This document shows, piece by piece, positions 35,741-47,439 of a DNA stretch of 64,000 nt. A program made the translations under genes and the position numbers. Within the stretch, counting starts at the first letter, position 1, and every line of letters begins with the position of its first letter. The notes beneath the pieces are model-generated. The model had not been told where the DNA came from. It saw only the letters and a program-made list of their open reading frames with translations, and did no database searches. The DNA is from Moringa oleifera (lineage: Eukaryota; Streptophyta; Magnoliopsida; Brassicales; Moringaceae): NCBI GenBank assembly GCA_021397835.1, contig JAJFZO010000433.1, positions 620,001 to 684,000 of the forward strand, written 5' to 3'.

Positions 35741-37236
35741 GACCTTCTTCGTTTATGGTAACAAGTCTTCATGAAACTTTTACATTCAAATGAGTGCAAT
35801 GTACCTTGTGAATGCAAGAGTTCCCAAGAGTCTGATTTTCTTGGGCAAAGAGACTAATTGTTGTGATTTCAGGCACTTGCCCCAGTAGACTTCCATAGAC
35901 ATAATTATAGGTGCTGAGATTACCATGATATATAGCAAAATCAAGACTACTCTAATATCCAAATGCATTAATGGAAGATTTATTCTCATACTTAAGAAAG
36001 ATTCATATAAACATGGCACTTAGATCTTGTAAGCTTAGTTATCCCTACTGAATTAAATTTTAAGCTAAAGCAAACAATGATATTTCAGAGATTGAAGGAA
36101 GCACAAGCACATTCAAACAAAAGAACACATAAGATTCATCATTCATCACGATTAAATTTGCTAACCCAGGAAGAAGAGAGGTCAGAACCCAAGAAAGAGA
36201 AATGGAAACTAAAGTTTAGAGATTGGTGATGCTAATCTGGTTCATTTATGTGGTTATATGTTAAGTGTGTGCTCTGTGGTTATCCAGCTTAATAAATGTT
36301 CCTCAAAGTGTGTGACATGTTCAGATGAATATGATGAGTCTTGTTCCAAGTGTATGAATGCAGATTTCATCTTGTGTAGCGTAGGCTTTTGCCCACTTGA
36401 GTGTAAATACTTAGATGGTAATAGGCTTTTGATCCTCTTAAGATTCAACATTAAGTGCGTAACATGACAATCAACTATCAATGATCTTTCAGTGACTCAT
36501 GGGCTTCATTCATACATGTATAGGACTTAACACATTAAGCAATGTCAAACAGGAAACAGCAAGTACCCGGCAAGTTTCAACCACACTTTTATCTGTAAAT
36601 TCATTTTCAAATGCAGTTTATCTGAGAATTCATTTTCAAATGCAGTTTGTTTGTGAATTCATTTTTCAAATTCTGGAATTTCTGGTTCTTGTAACCTTAC
36701 CATCTTGAGGAGGATCTCACTAGAAGCAGTAGGACAAGCACCTGAATCAATCCCCAAGAAGCTCAGTGTTATCTCCATAATTCACATAAAAAATGCTTGC
36801 TTTTTGTTTTCCATCTCCTTCTGTTGTTATGGCCACATCTAGACATATCTTCATTTTCAAACATTCTAATTTCTCCTTCTCAGCGGTGTTACAATCTTCA
36901 GAAGGATGATTCAACAAGCAGGACAAGAATCTGAATTAACAAAGCTGTGCATTAATCTCGTCCCCACATTAAATATGTTCCCTCTTTGCTTTCGTTGCAA
37001 GTTCTTCAGAATCTCATCAATAGCCTTATGCTGTTGTGGGCACAATTAAGGCAAATGTTTATCAATCATCAGAGTAGCCTCAGCTGCTTGTCATTTCCAT
37101 CAAACTGATGTTTCGATCATGCATAAACAGAGTCTGCTGAATATTCATGGTTCATTGTTGAGGTTCGCAAGTGACCATAGTAAGCTCTGAATAACACCAA
37201 GAATGAACACTTCATATCAAAACCAGTATAGCATGA
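35741..37236. other. Region without a supported gene
   Basis: This is 1.5 kb downstream of the PPR gene and upstream of the small reverse gene. It contains a cysteine-rich short frame on the plus strand (36258-36467), a 29-bp tandem repeat (36591-36676), and two loosely similar stretches near 36709-36760 and 36898-36950. None gives a convincing gene. Confidence 0.5.
36591..36676. repeat. About 29-bp tandem repeat, three copies
   Basis: Copies at 36591-36619, 36620-36648 and 36649-36676 share the core GAATTCATTTTCAAATGCAG. The first two differ at about two positions and the third is more diverged. Confidence 0.8.
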
Positions 37237-38691
37237 TCACACAATTGCACTTCGCCCTATTGATTTCTTGACACTCTTTTCCCTCATTAACACTCTCACC
37301 TTCTCCACTTCATCCCATCTCCCTTCTTCTGCATAGATATTTGACAACAACACATAGTTCCCTGAATTCCATGGTTCAAGGTAGATGAGCTCCTTAATCA
37401 CAAGTTCTGCAAGCTTTCCATCTCCATGAGTTCGGCAAGCACTCAGCAATGAACCCCACAAAGCTGCATTAGGCATCACAGGCATGCTTTTAAGCAAGTC
37501 ATAAGCCTCTTTTACTTCTCCATTACGTCCAAGAAGATCAACCATACATCCATAATGCTCGAGTTTTGGCTCGAGATGGTGAGTTTTTGTCATGGAAGCG
37601 AACAACTCTTGCCCCTTATCAACCAATCCTGCATGCCCACAACAAGCTAGAACCCCAACAAAGGTGGCATCATTGGGACTCACACTATTGTCAATCATCT
37701 TCTCAAACAATTCAACCCCGAATTCACCCCGCCCGAGCAAAGCCAGACCTGATATCATTGAGTTCCAAGAAATGATATTCTTTCGGGTGATTCCATTGAA
37801 CACCCTTGTTGCAGCTTCCAAATCTCCGCATTTACAATAAAAATCCACCAGTGCATTTCCCACGGAGGGTAATTCTGGGTAGAGTGCATTTGATTCAGCA
37901 TAAATATGAATCAATTGCCCAACATCGATAGCCCCGGCACGAGCACAAACAGGCAAGACTGTAACCAGAGTTGCTTCGTCTGGTTCAAAACCCTCATCCC
38001 TCATTTCATGAAAAAGCTTCAAAGCTTCACTATCCCTCCCACTCTGCCCCAAGCAAGAAATCATGGAGTTCCATGAGACAACACTCCTTTCACTCATCTT
38101 CCTAAACAGATGCAAACCCACATCGACATCCCCTCTCTTGCAGAACCCACGAACTACCAAATTCCAAATGATCACGTCTCTCTCACACATTTCATCAAAC
38201 AGCTTCATGGCATTCTCCATGTTACCACAGGTCGTGTACAGCTCCACAACTCCAATTCTTATTGAGCCAAAGTACTCGAACCCATTTCTTATAACCTCCC
38301 CGTGAACACATTGGCCAAGTCTGGTATCGCAAAGATTCGAACATGACTTGAGCAATGGGGCAAAAGTGTACTCGTCGGGCCAAATACCCCGACCCTTCAT
38401 CGAAGAGAAGAAGAAGAGTGACTCCTGAAAAGGGCCATTAAGGGAGTACCCTTTGATCATGGCATTGAAGAGGAGAACGTTGGGGTTATGGCTTTGGGCA
38501 AAGACTCTATTAGCATAGTCCATCCTGCCGAGGGCACCGCAGATGTTGACGAAGTGGGCGAGCAGTAGGTTGGATTGGTGGAGACAGTGACGGAGCAAAT
38601 GGGCGTGGACTTGAGGGAGTTGGGTTCGGGTGTTGCGGCCGTGGAGAAGGCGCAGGATCTTGCGCTCAACCTCTAGGCAAGCTCTGCTCAT
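37237..38691 (-). CDS. Pentatricopeptide repeat protein, PLS class with E domain
   Basis: An intronless frame of 484 residues, typical of plant PPR genes. The repeats are visible in order: NVLLFNAMIKGYSLNG (S), DEYTFAPLLKSCSNL (L), DVIIWNLVVRGFCKRG, SVVSWNSMISCLGQSG, DEATLVTVLPVCARAG, NIISWNSMISGLALLG and NDATFVGVLACCGHAG. The C-terminal E block is NAALWGSLLSACRTHGDG to SGNYVLLSNIYAEEGRWDEV. No DYW deaminase domain follows; the protein ends KSIGRSAIV. E-class PPR proteins bind single-stranded organelle RNA and recruit editing factors. The target organelle is likely mitochondrion or plastid but the N-terminus is not decisive. Confidence 0.95.
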   Translation of the reverse strand: MSRACLEVERKILRLLHGRNTRTQLPQVHAHLLRHCLHQSNLLLAHFVNICGALGRMDYANRVFAQSHNPNVLLFNAMIKGYSLNGPFQESLFFFSSMKGRGIWPDEYTFAPLLKSCSNLCDTRLGQCVHGEVIRNGFEYFGSIRIGVVELYTTCGNMENAMKLFDEMCERDVIIWNLVVRGFCKRGDVDVGLHLFRKMSERSVVSWNSMISCLGQSGRDSEALKLFHEMRDEGFEPDEATLVTVLPVCARAGAIDVGQLIHIYAESNALYPELPSVGNALVDFYCKCGDLEAATRVFNGITRKNIISWNSMISGLALLGRGEFGVELFEKMIDNSVSPNDATFVGVLACCGHAGLVDKGQELFASMTKTHHLEPKLEHYGCMVDLLGRNGEVKEAYDLLKSMPVMPNAALWGSLLSACRTHGDGKLAELVIKELIYLEPWNSGNYVLLSNIYAEEGRWDEVEKVRVLMREKSVKKSIGRSAIV

Positions 38692-39389
38692 TCTGTCTTT
38701 CCCTTCACTCTATAGATAGTGAGACAAGTTGTCATTAACACAGAGGCCCCCACTGCAATACCAATTGGGATTTGTTGTTACCCATTAGATATCAATTTGA
38801 GATTTTAATAACCTAGTACACCATGTTTTTGCTTGGATGAAATCTGGTCGGAGAAGAGGAAGTTCTTATTTTTCTTATTTACCAGGCCATTGTGAAGCTG
38901 ATAGCAGGTGAAATCTATGATGAAGTTGGATGCCATCCACATTAACATTCCTATTACATACTATAGGAAGAGCTCATCAAACTAGGCAAAAGATACAGGT
39001 CCATGACAGTTATTATTGCTATCAACTTCAGGATTTGATAATAAGGTTATTATACTTTTCTACAGGCCAATAATTTTATGATGGAAACTACTGCTATTGA
39101 AGGCAGGAAAGAAATATTCAAAAATGACTCAAATCTCTGTTTCTGTAAAACTTCCAACATGAAATGTACCATAATAAGAATGAATCATGTGAACTGATAA
39201 ATCTACATTAGCATGGTCAAGCATGATGTTTCTTCTTTCTGTTCTTTCTCACCACTGATGTTAAAACAAACTTTGAAATGTTACAAGTTACAATTCTAGT
39301 AAATCAAACTGTTCTTCAAGTAACTGTGACTCATTGAACAAGCAAGGCTTACTCACTCCCTTGGAGAGAGTGAGGAGATCAAAATAGAA
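38692..39389. other. PPR upstream region and Snu23 3' UTR
   Basis: This is 0.7 kb containing the PPR promoter (first about 200 bases) and the 3' UTR of the next reverse-strand gene. No additional gene is seen. Confidence 0.6.
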
Positions 39390-42300
39390 TCACTTTTTGG
39401 ACGAACGGAAACCCCCAAATCCCATCATAGCAGCAACATCAGGATCCATTTCAGGTTCTTCTTCTGCTGCCTTCTCTTTCTGAGCCCACAAATACAAATC
39501 AAACAATCAACCACAACAAACTTCTATGATAAAAGGGCTACAAAAGAAGCTACAATACTATTTTAAAAAAAAGAATATTCTATCTTTCAAATATTTTGAA
39601 TGCTGAAAATAGAATACATTTTACTGTCTAATAACTAACAAACTAGCAATTTCAAGGTACTAACCTTCTTTTCTTTCTTTCTTTCTCGTCGTTGGCGCTT
39701 TCGTTCCTCCTCTTCTTCCTGCTGCTTCAGGATCCGCTCATCAAGATCTGGAATGCAACCAAAGAGGCAAGAGGTAAGTGTCCAACCAGCAGCAAACTCT
39801 TGAGACAACAATAACCTCTCATTCTACTAGTCTTACCCTGCTCTGTGAAGCTTCCGGGAGCTTTCCGCTTCTTGAGAAGTTCAAATCTCTCCTGAACCTG
39901 CATTCATTGAAAAGAAGGAACCTTAAATATGGAGCCCAAATAATCTTTTTGCCTTGCTATCATAAAAACAGATAGACTTGACATGTTTTTCTTTTATTCA
40001 TGTCATAAGGAGTATATTATAATTCCACATTAATAAAAAAACTAAACATATATCTAAAAATGTACCTGCTGAAGAGATGCCCGCTCTACCCTCATAGACA
40101 TTCCCAGTGCTCTTTGATCTGCAAAATAAGCCCAGAAGAAAAATTAAATGACTGCAACAAAAAATATGCATGGGTCGGTGCACATAGAAGTGGATAAAGC
40201 AAAATTTTGTTGATGATGACATACGTTTCTTTCCATTGATATGATCCAAATAGTTTGCAGAATCCTTCACCACACACTCACATACTGAACAATAGTATCC
40301 AGCCTGCAGAAGAGCTAATTTAACCACATGTTGAGCCAATTCAATAGTTAAGTACAAGGGAAGACTAGTATAAACAACTTTGTCAAAAGCATTATTTTAT
40401 TGATTTTGCTTCTACTAGAAGTTGCCAGCTCATATATCAACCTAAGGCTTTTGTCCAAGCCTTTTTTATAAATCACTTGAAAAATCCAATTCCGACATGG
40501 CAACCGTTGATTTCAGAGATTGAAAATCCCAAATATCCTGATAGCTAAAACTAAATAAGAGCACCGGTATGGAATGAAAAACAAACCTGCCAAAAGTGAG
40601 CTATAAACAATGTTATTAATGGCTCAAAAAAATAATTCAAGTAATCCAGAATTTTAGCAAAAGGAGAAAAAAGAATACAATTCACTCATTACAGATGATC
40701 CACTCATAAAACTTAGAATTAACTGCGACATCCAAGTCAACTGAATTAAAATTCCACTCTATGCTAGTCAGGGGTCAGCTGCATCAATCGTTTCTTCATG
40801 ATCCAGCCAGTCAAAGGCCATACTTGCCACAGGTAATTCACTTCGATTTTGATCCACATATATTTCAGGATTATTGCCAACCATGGGTACATTCATGAAT
40901 ATAGTTGAGCAAAACTCTTCATAAGCTAGAAAAGAGAAAATCAAATCCATATATTATAAATCAAGAACTGAATAATGCGAAGGACCAGAACACAGTAGGA
41001 GTGTACCTGCTGACTTAATGGTGCCACTGGAGTAACAACCTGCCAAAACCATATAATTACAATGATCAACAAACTGGAGTAAATAGCCTGTGAACAGTAT
41101 TAAAGATTTGCATCCATCACATACAGTATAGAATATTCAGAGATATTTTGGTAATTTATAATTTACATAGTGCAGAAGAGATTGGTTATAGAGAAACATA
41201 CAGAAAATTAACATATGTTTTGGATAAAGGAAAAAAAAATCAAATATGTGAAGGAGGGAGGGGCAAAAAAGAGTAGAAGGCACAGGACATACTCCATTCA
41301 CTGCATAAATATTTGCTAGCTTAGTTGACAAAATCATTTACAGTGAGCAATTAGCTTAGCCGTCAATGTCACTTGGGGTGCACAAGGATTTGAGATCAAA
41401 TCCATCTCACCCTAAGGACTGAGAGGCTAAGGAAGGGAGAAAGCTACCCTGTTGGGTAGTCATAGACCCAACATTTGGGCCAAAGACAAACTTGGTACTA
41501 AGGGTACTAATCCATTTACTAGACAGTAGCAAGCTCCCATGCCAAGAGTCCAACACAAGTAGCTCCAATGATTGAACTCATCATACCTTCCCAATTACTT
41601 GAAACATATATATATATATATATATATATAGATAAAGCAATTTGGAGACATGTTAACAGTTAAAGCAATCTCCCAATCTCAGTGGAAACAGTCATCAATT
41701 CCAAAGTGTTCTTTGCATTTTTTGGTGTTTGAAATAGTTGACATCTACAGTGGGAGAAAAAGTGACACTGTATTAACTGCAAATTTTAGGTAACTAACTG
41801 TCTCCAGCAGTAGCCATAATATCTTAGAATCTGACACTAAACAAACAAAATTGTATAAAGAAAGATGCATGGCAGCAATAATTCTCCTTAAGTTGTGTCA
41901 GGAAACATTGCAATAGATTTGCAATTTCTCCATCTCTAGGAATGCATAGCATGCAGTTTAACCATTCCATTGACGTGTGGACAACAATCTCATGTAAATT
42001 AAGATAGTTATTAAGAGAGGTACTGACAGGATAATGCCATTCCAGTCATATATTGTAGAAAGAAGAAGCTCGCCCAAATTTTATCTTGTTTTACCACCAT
42101 TTGAAGAACTCACTTTTCAAGCTTCTATGAATTGATTGTGCCACTTTTTAGTGTCACCAACACTGGTCAATCAATACATATGCTTGCTAGTTACAGAGCA
42201 ATCAGTAGAAAGCCAACACTAATTGCCAACAAAAAGATGCAATTCCAGAAAGAGAACTGAAAAGCAAGAAACTCACCTGAGTTTTACCCAAGCGAGACTC

Positions 42301-42922
42301 AAGGTCCACTTCATAATCCCTATGCTTCAGAGGTTTTCTTTGCACTGGTGGAGCTTTTGCTGAATAATAATGATCTAATTCTTAATTCCACCAAATATAA
42401 CCTCAAACCACAAAGGATCACAGAGAGTAGAGAGATAGAACTAATTAACAGTATTTTTAAGAAATTTGCTAAACTGTTAACACAAACTGCCTAAAAAGGA
42501 TAATCCTGATTGAAATTAATTGACTTACATTTAGATTTAAGCCGGCCCTCGGCTTCCTACAGCAACACAGCAAATAAGTATAAGCAGCTAGAACAAGTTA
42601 TTAGTTAAAAAAAAGCAAAAGAAATTGTAGAAACAAACCTGTCTTTCACGCTCACGAGCACGCTCTAAATATTCTTCGCGATCAAACTTCCTTCTAAAAG
42701 TATTATCCACCCCAGCGGCCTACAGGTTGAAGGCAAACCAAATGAACAACGACCTTCTTGTGTTTATGCTGCTTTTCTTAAACTTGGTAAAAGAAAAATT
42801 CAAACTAAAAATATAGGGAAAAAAAAAGATTCATAACTCTCTTCTCTATTTCTTTCGCATATATTCTCGTTAAACAATCGCAAAACCGATAAATTTAAAC
42901 TCACATTGTTGCTAGCAGCCAT
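39390..42922 (-). CDS. Spliceosomal U1-type zinc-finger protein, Snu23/ZMAT2 homologue
   Basis: Ten coding exons on the minus strand: 42905-42922, 42639-42719, 42529-42556, 42277-42359, 41007-41039, 40225-40303, 40066-40118, 39837-39897, 39665-39747, 39390-39479. They total 609 nt, or 202 residues; animal ZMAT2 is about 199. The N-terminus [20 protein letters not shown] is followed by [20 protein letters not shown]. The C2H2 finger [20 protein letters not shown] has Cys86, Cys89, His102 and His108, followed by [16 protein letters not shown] and a highly charged coiled-coil-like tail ending in [10 protein letters not shown]. Snu23 is a component of the U4/U6.U5 tri-snRNP and pre-B complex and helps 5' splice-site choice. 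The 18-nt first exon and the TG-rich 1.2-kb intron 4 are unusual in size but have good splice sites. Confidence 0.95.
41345..41630 (+). mobile_element. Possible tRNA-derived SINE in Snu23 intron 4
   Basis: TAGCTTAGCCG (41352-41362) fits the Pol III A box TRGYNNARNNG, and GATCAAATCC (41394-41403) fits the B box GWTCRANNC, 31 bases apart as in tRNAs. About 190 bp of unrelated body follow, ending in a (TA)n tail at 41607-41630. The region is less AT-rich than the surrounding intron. No target-site duplication is identified. It is antisense to the host gene. Confidence 0.4.
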
Positions 42923-43553
42923 TGACGAAGAAAACCAAGACCTAATCACAGTTCAGAGGAAGATACTTGTCGACTTGCCAACAGAAGGAGAGTATTCCTT
43001 AAATTATCAAAACAAAAATGCAGAAATCTAACTCAAATCGATTTGCCACTGAGCCGCATGAACGAAAAAACAAATTGAAGAGAAGAAATGTCAAAAGGAA
43101 ATTTGCTCTGTGTGATGTAACGGTGGTTATTGTCACGTTCTAAAACATATGAAGCCTCCAAACATCGGGAAGGGCGTTTGGTCTAGTGGTATGATTCTCG
43201 CTTCGGGTGCGAGAGGTCGCGAGTTCGATTCTCGCAACGCCCCCATGTTTCCCTATTTTTTCCATTCCAGAAACCGAAATGGTTTGTGACTTGTGAGTGT
43301 AGACGGCACCGGTTGTTGCAGTACACATTCATCAAATCGACGCACGTGCAAGTTGGAATGATTTTCAAACGGCGCCGTGTGCACGTAACTTGGGAACGAA
43401 GTCCATATATTTAAGTGATTTTTTTTTTTTTTGCATCATACTACGCAGACTCTAAAGAAGCATTTCCATTTTCGTAGCTGAGAGAAACAGAGGGAAAATC
43501 CAATCGAAGTAAGGAATTGGAAGGAAAAGAAAAGGAGAATCAGTCAACAAAGA
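42923..43553. promoter_or_regulatory. Shared upstream region of Snu23 (-) and PDI (+), interrupted by a tRNA gene
   Basis: The two start codons point away from each other across 631 bp. On the PDI side, ACGT-core words (GCACGTGC at 43344-43351, GCACGTAAC near 43381) precede a TATA-like TATATTTAA at 43406-43414, about 140 bp before its start codon. No exact ERSE is present here. A tRNA-Pro gene occupies 43172-43243. Confidence 0.55.
43172..43243 (+). tRNA. tRNA-Pro (anticodon CGG)
   Basis: The 72-nt cloverleaf has a perfect acceptor stem GGGCGTT/AACGCCC, discriminator C, D-arm TGGTCTAGTGGTATGA, anticodon arm CTCGC-TTCGGGT-GCGAG with CGG at 43204-43206, and T-arm TCGCGAGTTCGATTCTCGCA. A T6 run at 43253-43258 can serve as Pol III terminator, and a CAA motif lies just upstream, as usual in plants. 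No intron. Confidence 0.97.
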
Positions 43554-46500
43554 ATGTTGAGTTCCAAATTTGGTTTGTCGTTCACGACTGTAGGTTTATT
43601 CTTTTTTGCCTTATTGGTTTTAGCAGACGACGTGGTTGTGCTGACGGAAGAGAACTTCCACAAGGAGGTTGGCCAAGATCGCGGCGCTCTTGTCGAGTTC
43701 TATGCTCCATGGTATTGCTTCTTCATCTCTATTATTCCCTGTTAGCTTTTCGAGAAATAGCCCGATCAGAAAAGTTCATCCTTCTTAGTTACATAATGGT
43801 TTAATCTATATATTCATCTATTTATCTATCCATGTCTCTGTACATTATATTGAAGGTCATTTTCTGTGTTACATGAGAATATACTCTTGTATATTTATAT
43901 GTGTGTGTGCTTTGATAGTTCGGTCTGGAGCTGATACTAAAGCATCACTGCTTTTGATTGGATATCTCCATCGATTATTGTTTACAATGTTATTTGTATG
44001 TTGGTGTGTTGGTTTAGATCGACTAGGATTGATATTTAAACTCCATATGTGTCTCTTCTTGGAAATGCTATGGCATTTGATTGGTTGGGAAAGGTGATTT
44101 GATTTAATTGTGGTTGTCAATATTGATATTTAGAATGCTTTATGGAAACGATATGCATAGTTACTAACATTCTGTTGTGTGATTTTTGTGTCTGATAATT
44201 GAGCTGTTACACTCCAAATAACATCCCATGTGTTGCTGGTTGTCTGCAATTGTCCTTTCCAAGAACAACAGTTCTAATGTGTATCTCTGTATAAACATTA
44301 TGAAGTAATATCTATACCTTCTTACATGCTATAGCATTATGAGGCGAGAAACAATAAACAATGTTTTGTTCTCCATGGCAGGTGTGGACACTGTAAAAGG
44401 CTTGCCCCGGAATATGAGAAGCTAGGTTCAACTTTCAAGAAGGCAAAATCTGTCTTAATTGGAAAGGTCAGCTCTCTATACATCTCTTAAGATATTAGTA
44501 TTTATGCTTTCTTGCCTGTTAAGGTGGTTGTCACTGTAGTATAGCTGTTATGAATTTAAAATTGATTTTCATAATTTTTCATTTCTTAGATCCTTTTATA
44601 TTCTAGAAGTTTCATATTGTTAATTTTTCCTGTTTTTAACCTTTAAAAATATGTTTCTTGTTTCATTGATACTATCAATGTCAGTGGCCTTACACTGGAA
44701 TGATGTTTCTCACTTTATCTTATGTTTATATATATATATAGGTGGATTGTGATGACCAAAAAAGTCTGTGCAGCAAATATGGGGTTTCTGGATATCCTAC
44801 AATTCAATGGTTTCCTAAAGGTTCTTTGGAACCCAAAAAGTGAGTGCCTGCTTTCCTCTCTCTCTCTCTCGTGTCTTCTTCTTGATAATTGAACATTTAA
44901 AATTGGATTTGAGGCGCACAAACACACCCAACCAACAGACAGGTCCTTACTATCTTAGTTGTTTTAATGCTTATCTATAATACTGTAACCACAACTTCGA
45001 TGAATTTATGCTTTAGGTATCAAGGTGCACGTACTGCCGAAGCTCTTGCTGAGTTTGTGAATATTGAGGGAGGTATAATATAGCATTTCAAATAAGTTGT
45101 ATACAAGTGCTGATCTTCATATCTTTTGGTTGCCATTTTGTTTATTTATTTATCAGTAAAAGTTTAAGTATCATTGATGAATGTCAGATGAGAGTGCCCA
45201 GAATTCCTAGTAAGTTTCCCATGTTGATGTTCTAATTGTTTGTTGTTGAAACAATGAGAGAAATGGTTGTTTTCATGAAATTCGAGATATGTTCTCTTCC
45301 CAAGACTTCTAGTCATCAAATGAAGTCTCACTGGATGCAAATTGATACATTACATTTAAATCATCAATACTCTTTTGAATGAGGCATGAATTCATTGCAA
45401 GTATTGTTCTCTACCTGCTACTGATCATTCACAACTCAGGTTGGTGAACTACTCCAGCTTGACTCCTGTAAAGTTTTCCATTTTCAGTGATGCTTTCATG
45501 CTTAGAATGGTGTAACATGCTGCCTTAGAATAGTTCTAATCACTATATGGATTTACACGATAATCTGTGAACATATAGTTAGACTTGAAATGTGGCTTTA
45601 TATGCAGGGACAAATGTGAAAATAGCTACAATCCCATCAACTGTAGTGATATTAACACCAGAGAATTTTGACACGGTTGTTCTGGATGAAGCCAAGGATG
45701 TTTTGGTGGAGTTCTATGCACCATGGTGAGAATTATGATTGAATTTTGATGGAGTCTATGATACTCTTTATTATCTTCTAGGAACTATGTTATTATGGAA
45801 GATATATATACATGGAAAAGACTGCCAAGTCTTCGGAAATTCGTGGACCTTGGATTCCCTAGTTCAGAATAAGAGGAGCTCAACTTCCAGTTGAAAAGTT
45901 GTGAAGTCGAGGCCCTCTCCTAACTGTTAACCACACCTCTGCTTGCGCATTTATACACTATAATACATGTATACATTTACATGTTTATACGTGATGTGTA
46001 TGTGTATTTGTATTTGTCTATAATATGTGTAACTATATAATTACCGAGCTGAGTTCTTAAAAACAACAACTCTATATAATGCATCTCTGGATCCACAGGT
46101 GTGGCCACTGCAAACAGCTTGCTCCTGTGAGTATATCATCAACTATTTCACTGTATATTTATTGCAGATGCTCATGTCTTGCACGCACAAGGCTTGGTCT
46201 CTAATTATTAGTGGGTTTACTTATGCAGACCTATGAAAAGGTTGCAACTGTGTTTAAACTGGAGGAAGCTGTAGTGATTGCTAATCTTGATGCTGACAAG
46301 TACAAGGATTTGGCTGAAAAGTAAGTCCAGTGGTATCTATAAATCTCATTTTTGTTCATTATGCATTGTGTCTGATGAGGTTTCAGATTTTTGTTGCTTA
46401 TCACTTAATAGAATAGTTCCAGAATTTACCACTAATTAGATGAGGAAAAATTAATGCACCTGATAATATAAATGCCTTTTCAGGTATGGTGTGAGCGGAT

Positions 46501-47439
46501 ATCCCACCTTGAAATTCTTTCCAAAAAGCAACAAAGCTGGTGAAGATTATGTTGGTGGCCGAGATTTAGATGACTTTGTAACTTACATTAATGAGAAATG
46601 CAGCACCAGTCGTGATAAGAACGGGAAACTGTCTTCCAAAGTTAGTGCTACATATGATTAACAATGGACTACATGATAATAAGTTTTATTCTGATTGGTT
46701 ATCATGTTTTTGATGTAGGCTGGTATTGTTGCATCTTTGGACGACTTAGTCAAGGACTTTGTAACTGCCAGCAATGATGACAAGAAAGCAGTCCTTGCTC
46801 GGATGGAAGAGGAAGTTGAGAAGCTCAAGGGTTCAACTGCAAGGTCTTAGTCATGTCTTTATTTATCTAGTGTCTAATTCCTTATAGAATCTGTTGCATC
46901 AAAGTTACCTTAATTATCATGTTGCATACATGGGTAGCTGATTGGTGACTAGTTTACCACTTTCTTTTGTAGGTGCACTGTTTAAAATTGTGTAGATGTA
47001 AGTTTGTGAAACATATTTGCAGCTGTGATGTTTTCGTCCCCCAAAGTTTATTTAGGTATTTGTATATTCAGGTATGGTAAGATCTACTTGAAAGTTGCCA
47101 AGAACTTTATGGAGAAAGGTGCAGATTATGCCAATAACGAAATTCAGAGGCTTGAACGTATGCTTGAGAAGGTAACATATTTGATATTTATTTTGATCTC
47201 ATCAAAGTTGATATGACTGGATACATGGCTGTCATTAGTTACTAGGATTACTATTTAAGCAATTTGATACTATTGGGTGTGGAAAATGCATTCTGAGTTG
47301 TCCTTAATGCGGCTAACTAGGCAGTTTGCAGGGCTACTCTAAATATTTTTCCTCTTTTTCTCTGTTGGTGCAGTCAATCAGTGAGTTAAAGGTTGATGAA
47401 TTCACACTCAAGAAGAACATCCTGTCTGCCTTTGCTTGA
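43554..47439 (+). CDS. PDIL2-1: Protein disulfide isomerase with two thioredoxin domains and ERp29 C-domain (PDIL2-1/UNE5 type)
   Basis: Eleven coding exons: 43554-43711, 44382-44466, 44742-44839, 45017-45072, 45608-45725, 46099-46126, 46229-46320, 46484-46640, 46719-46843, 47072-47171, 47374-47439. They total 1083 nt, or 360 residues, matching the family. A signal peptide ([20 protein letters not shown]...) precedes thioredoxin domain a with [19 protein letters not shown] (active site 54-57) and domain a' with [19 protein letters not shown] (173-176). The C-terminal all-helical D domain (about 260-360) includes [20 protein letters not shown]. There is no KDEL; it ends SAFA, which is normal for this subclass. 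It forms and reshuffles disulfides in the ER lumen. Both active sites have intact CGHC. Confidence 0.97.

Noticed and set aside
35786..36019. Reverse-strand stretch vaguely like the end of a leucine-rich repeat receptor
   Set aside because: The similarity (NLS...GSLLGQVPE) is short, in a frame with stops, and no kinase or further repeats follow.
43140..43368. Two reverse-strand frames across the tRNA-Pro gene
   Set aside because: They are translations of the antisense strand of the tRNA and its flanks, with no independent support.
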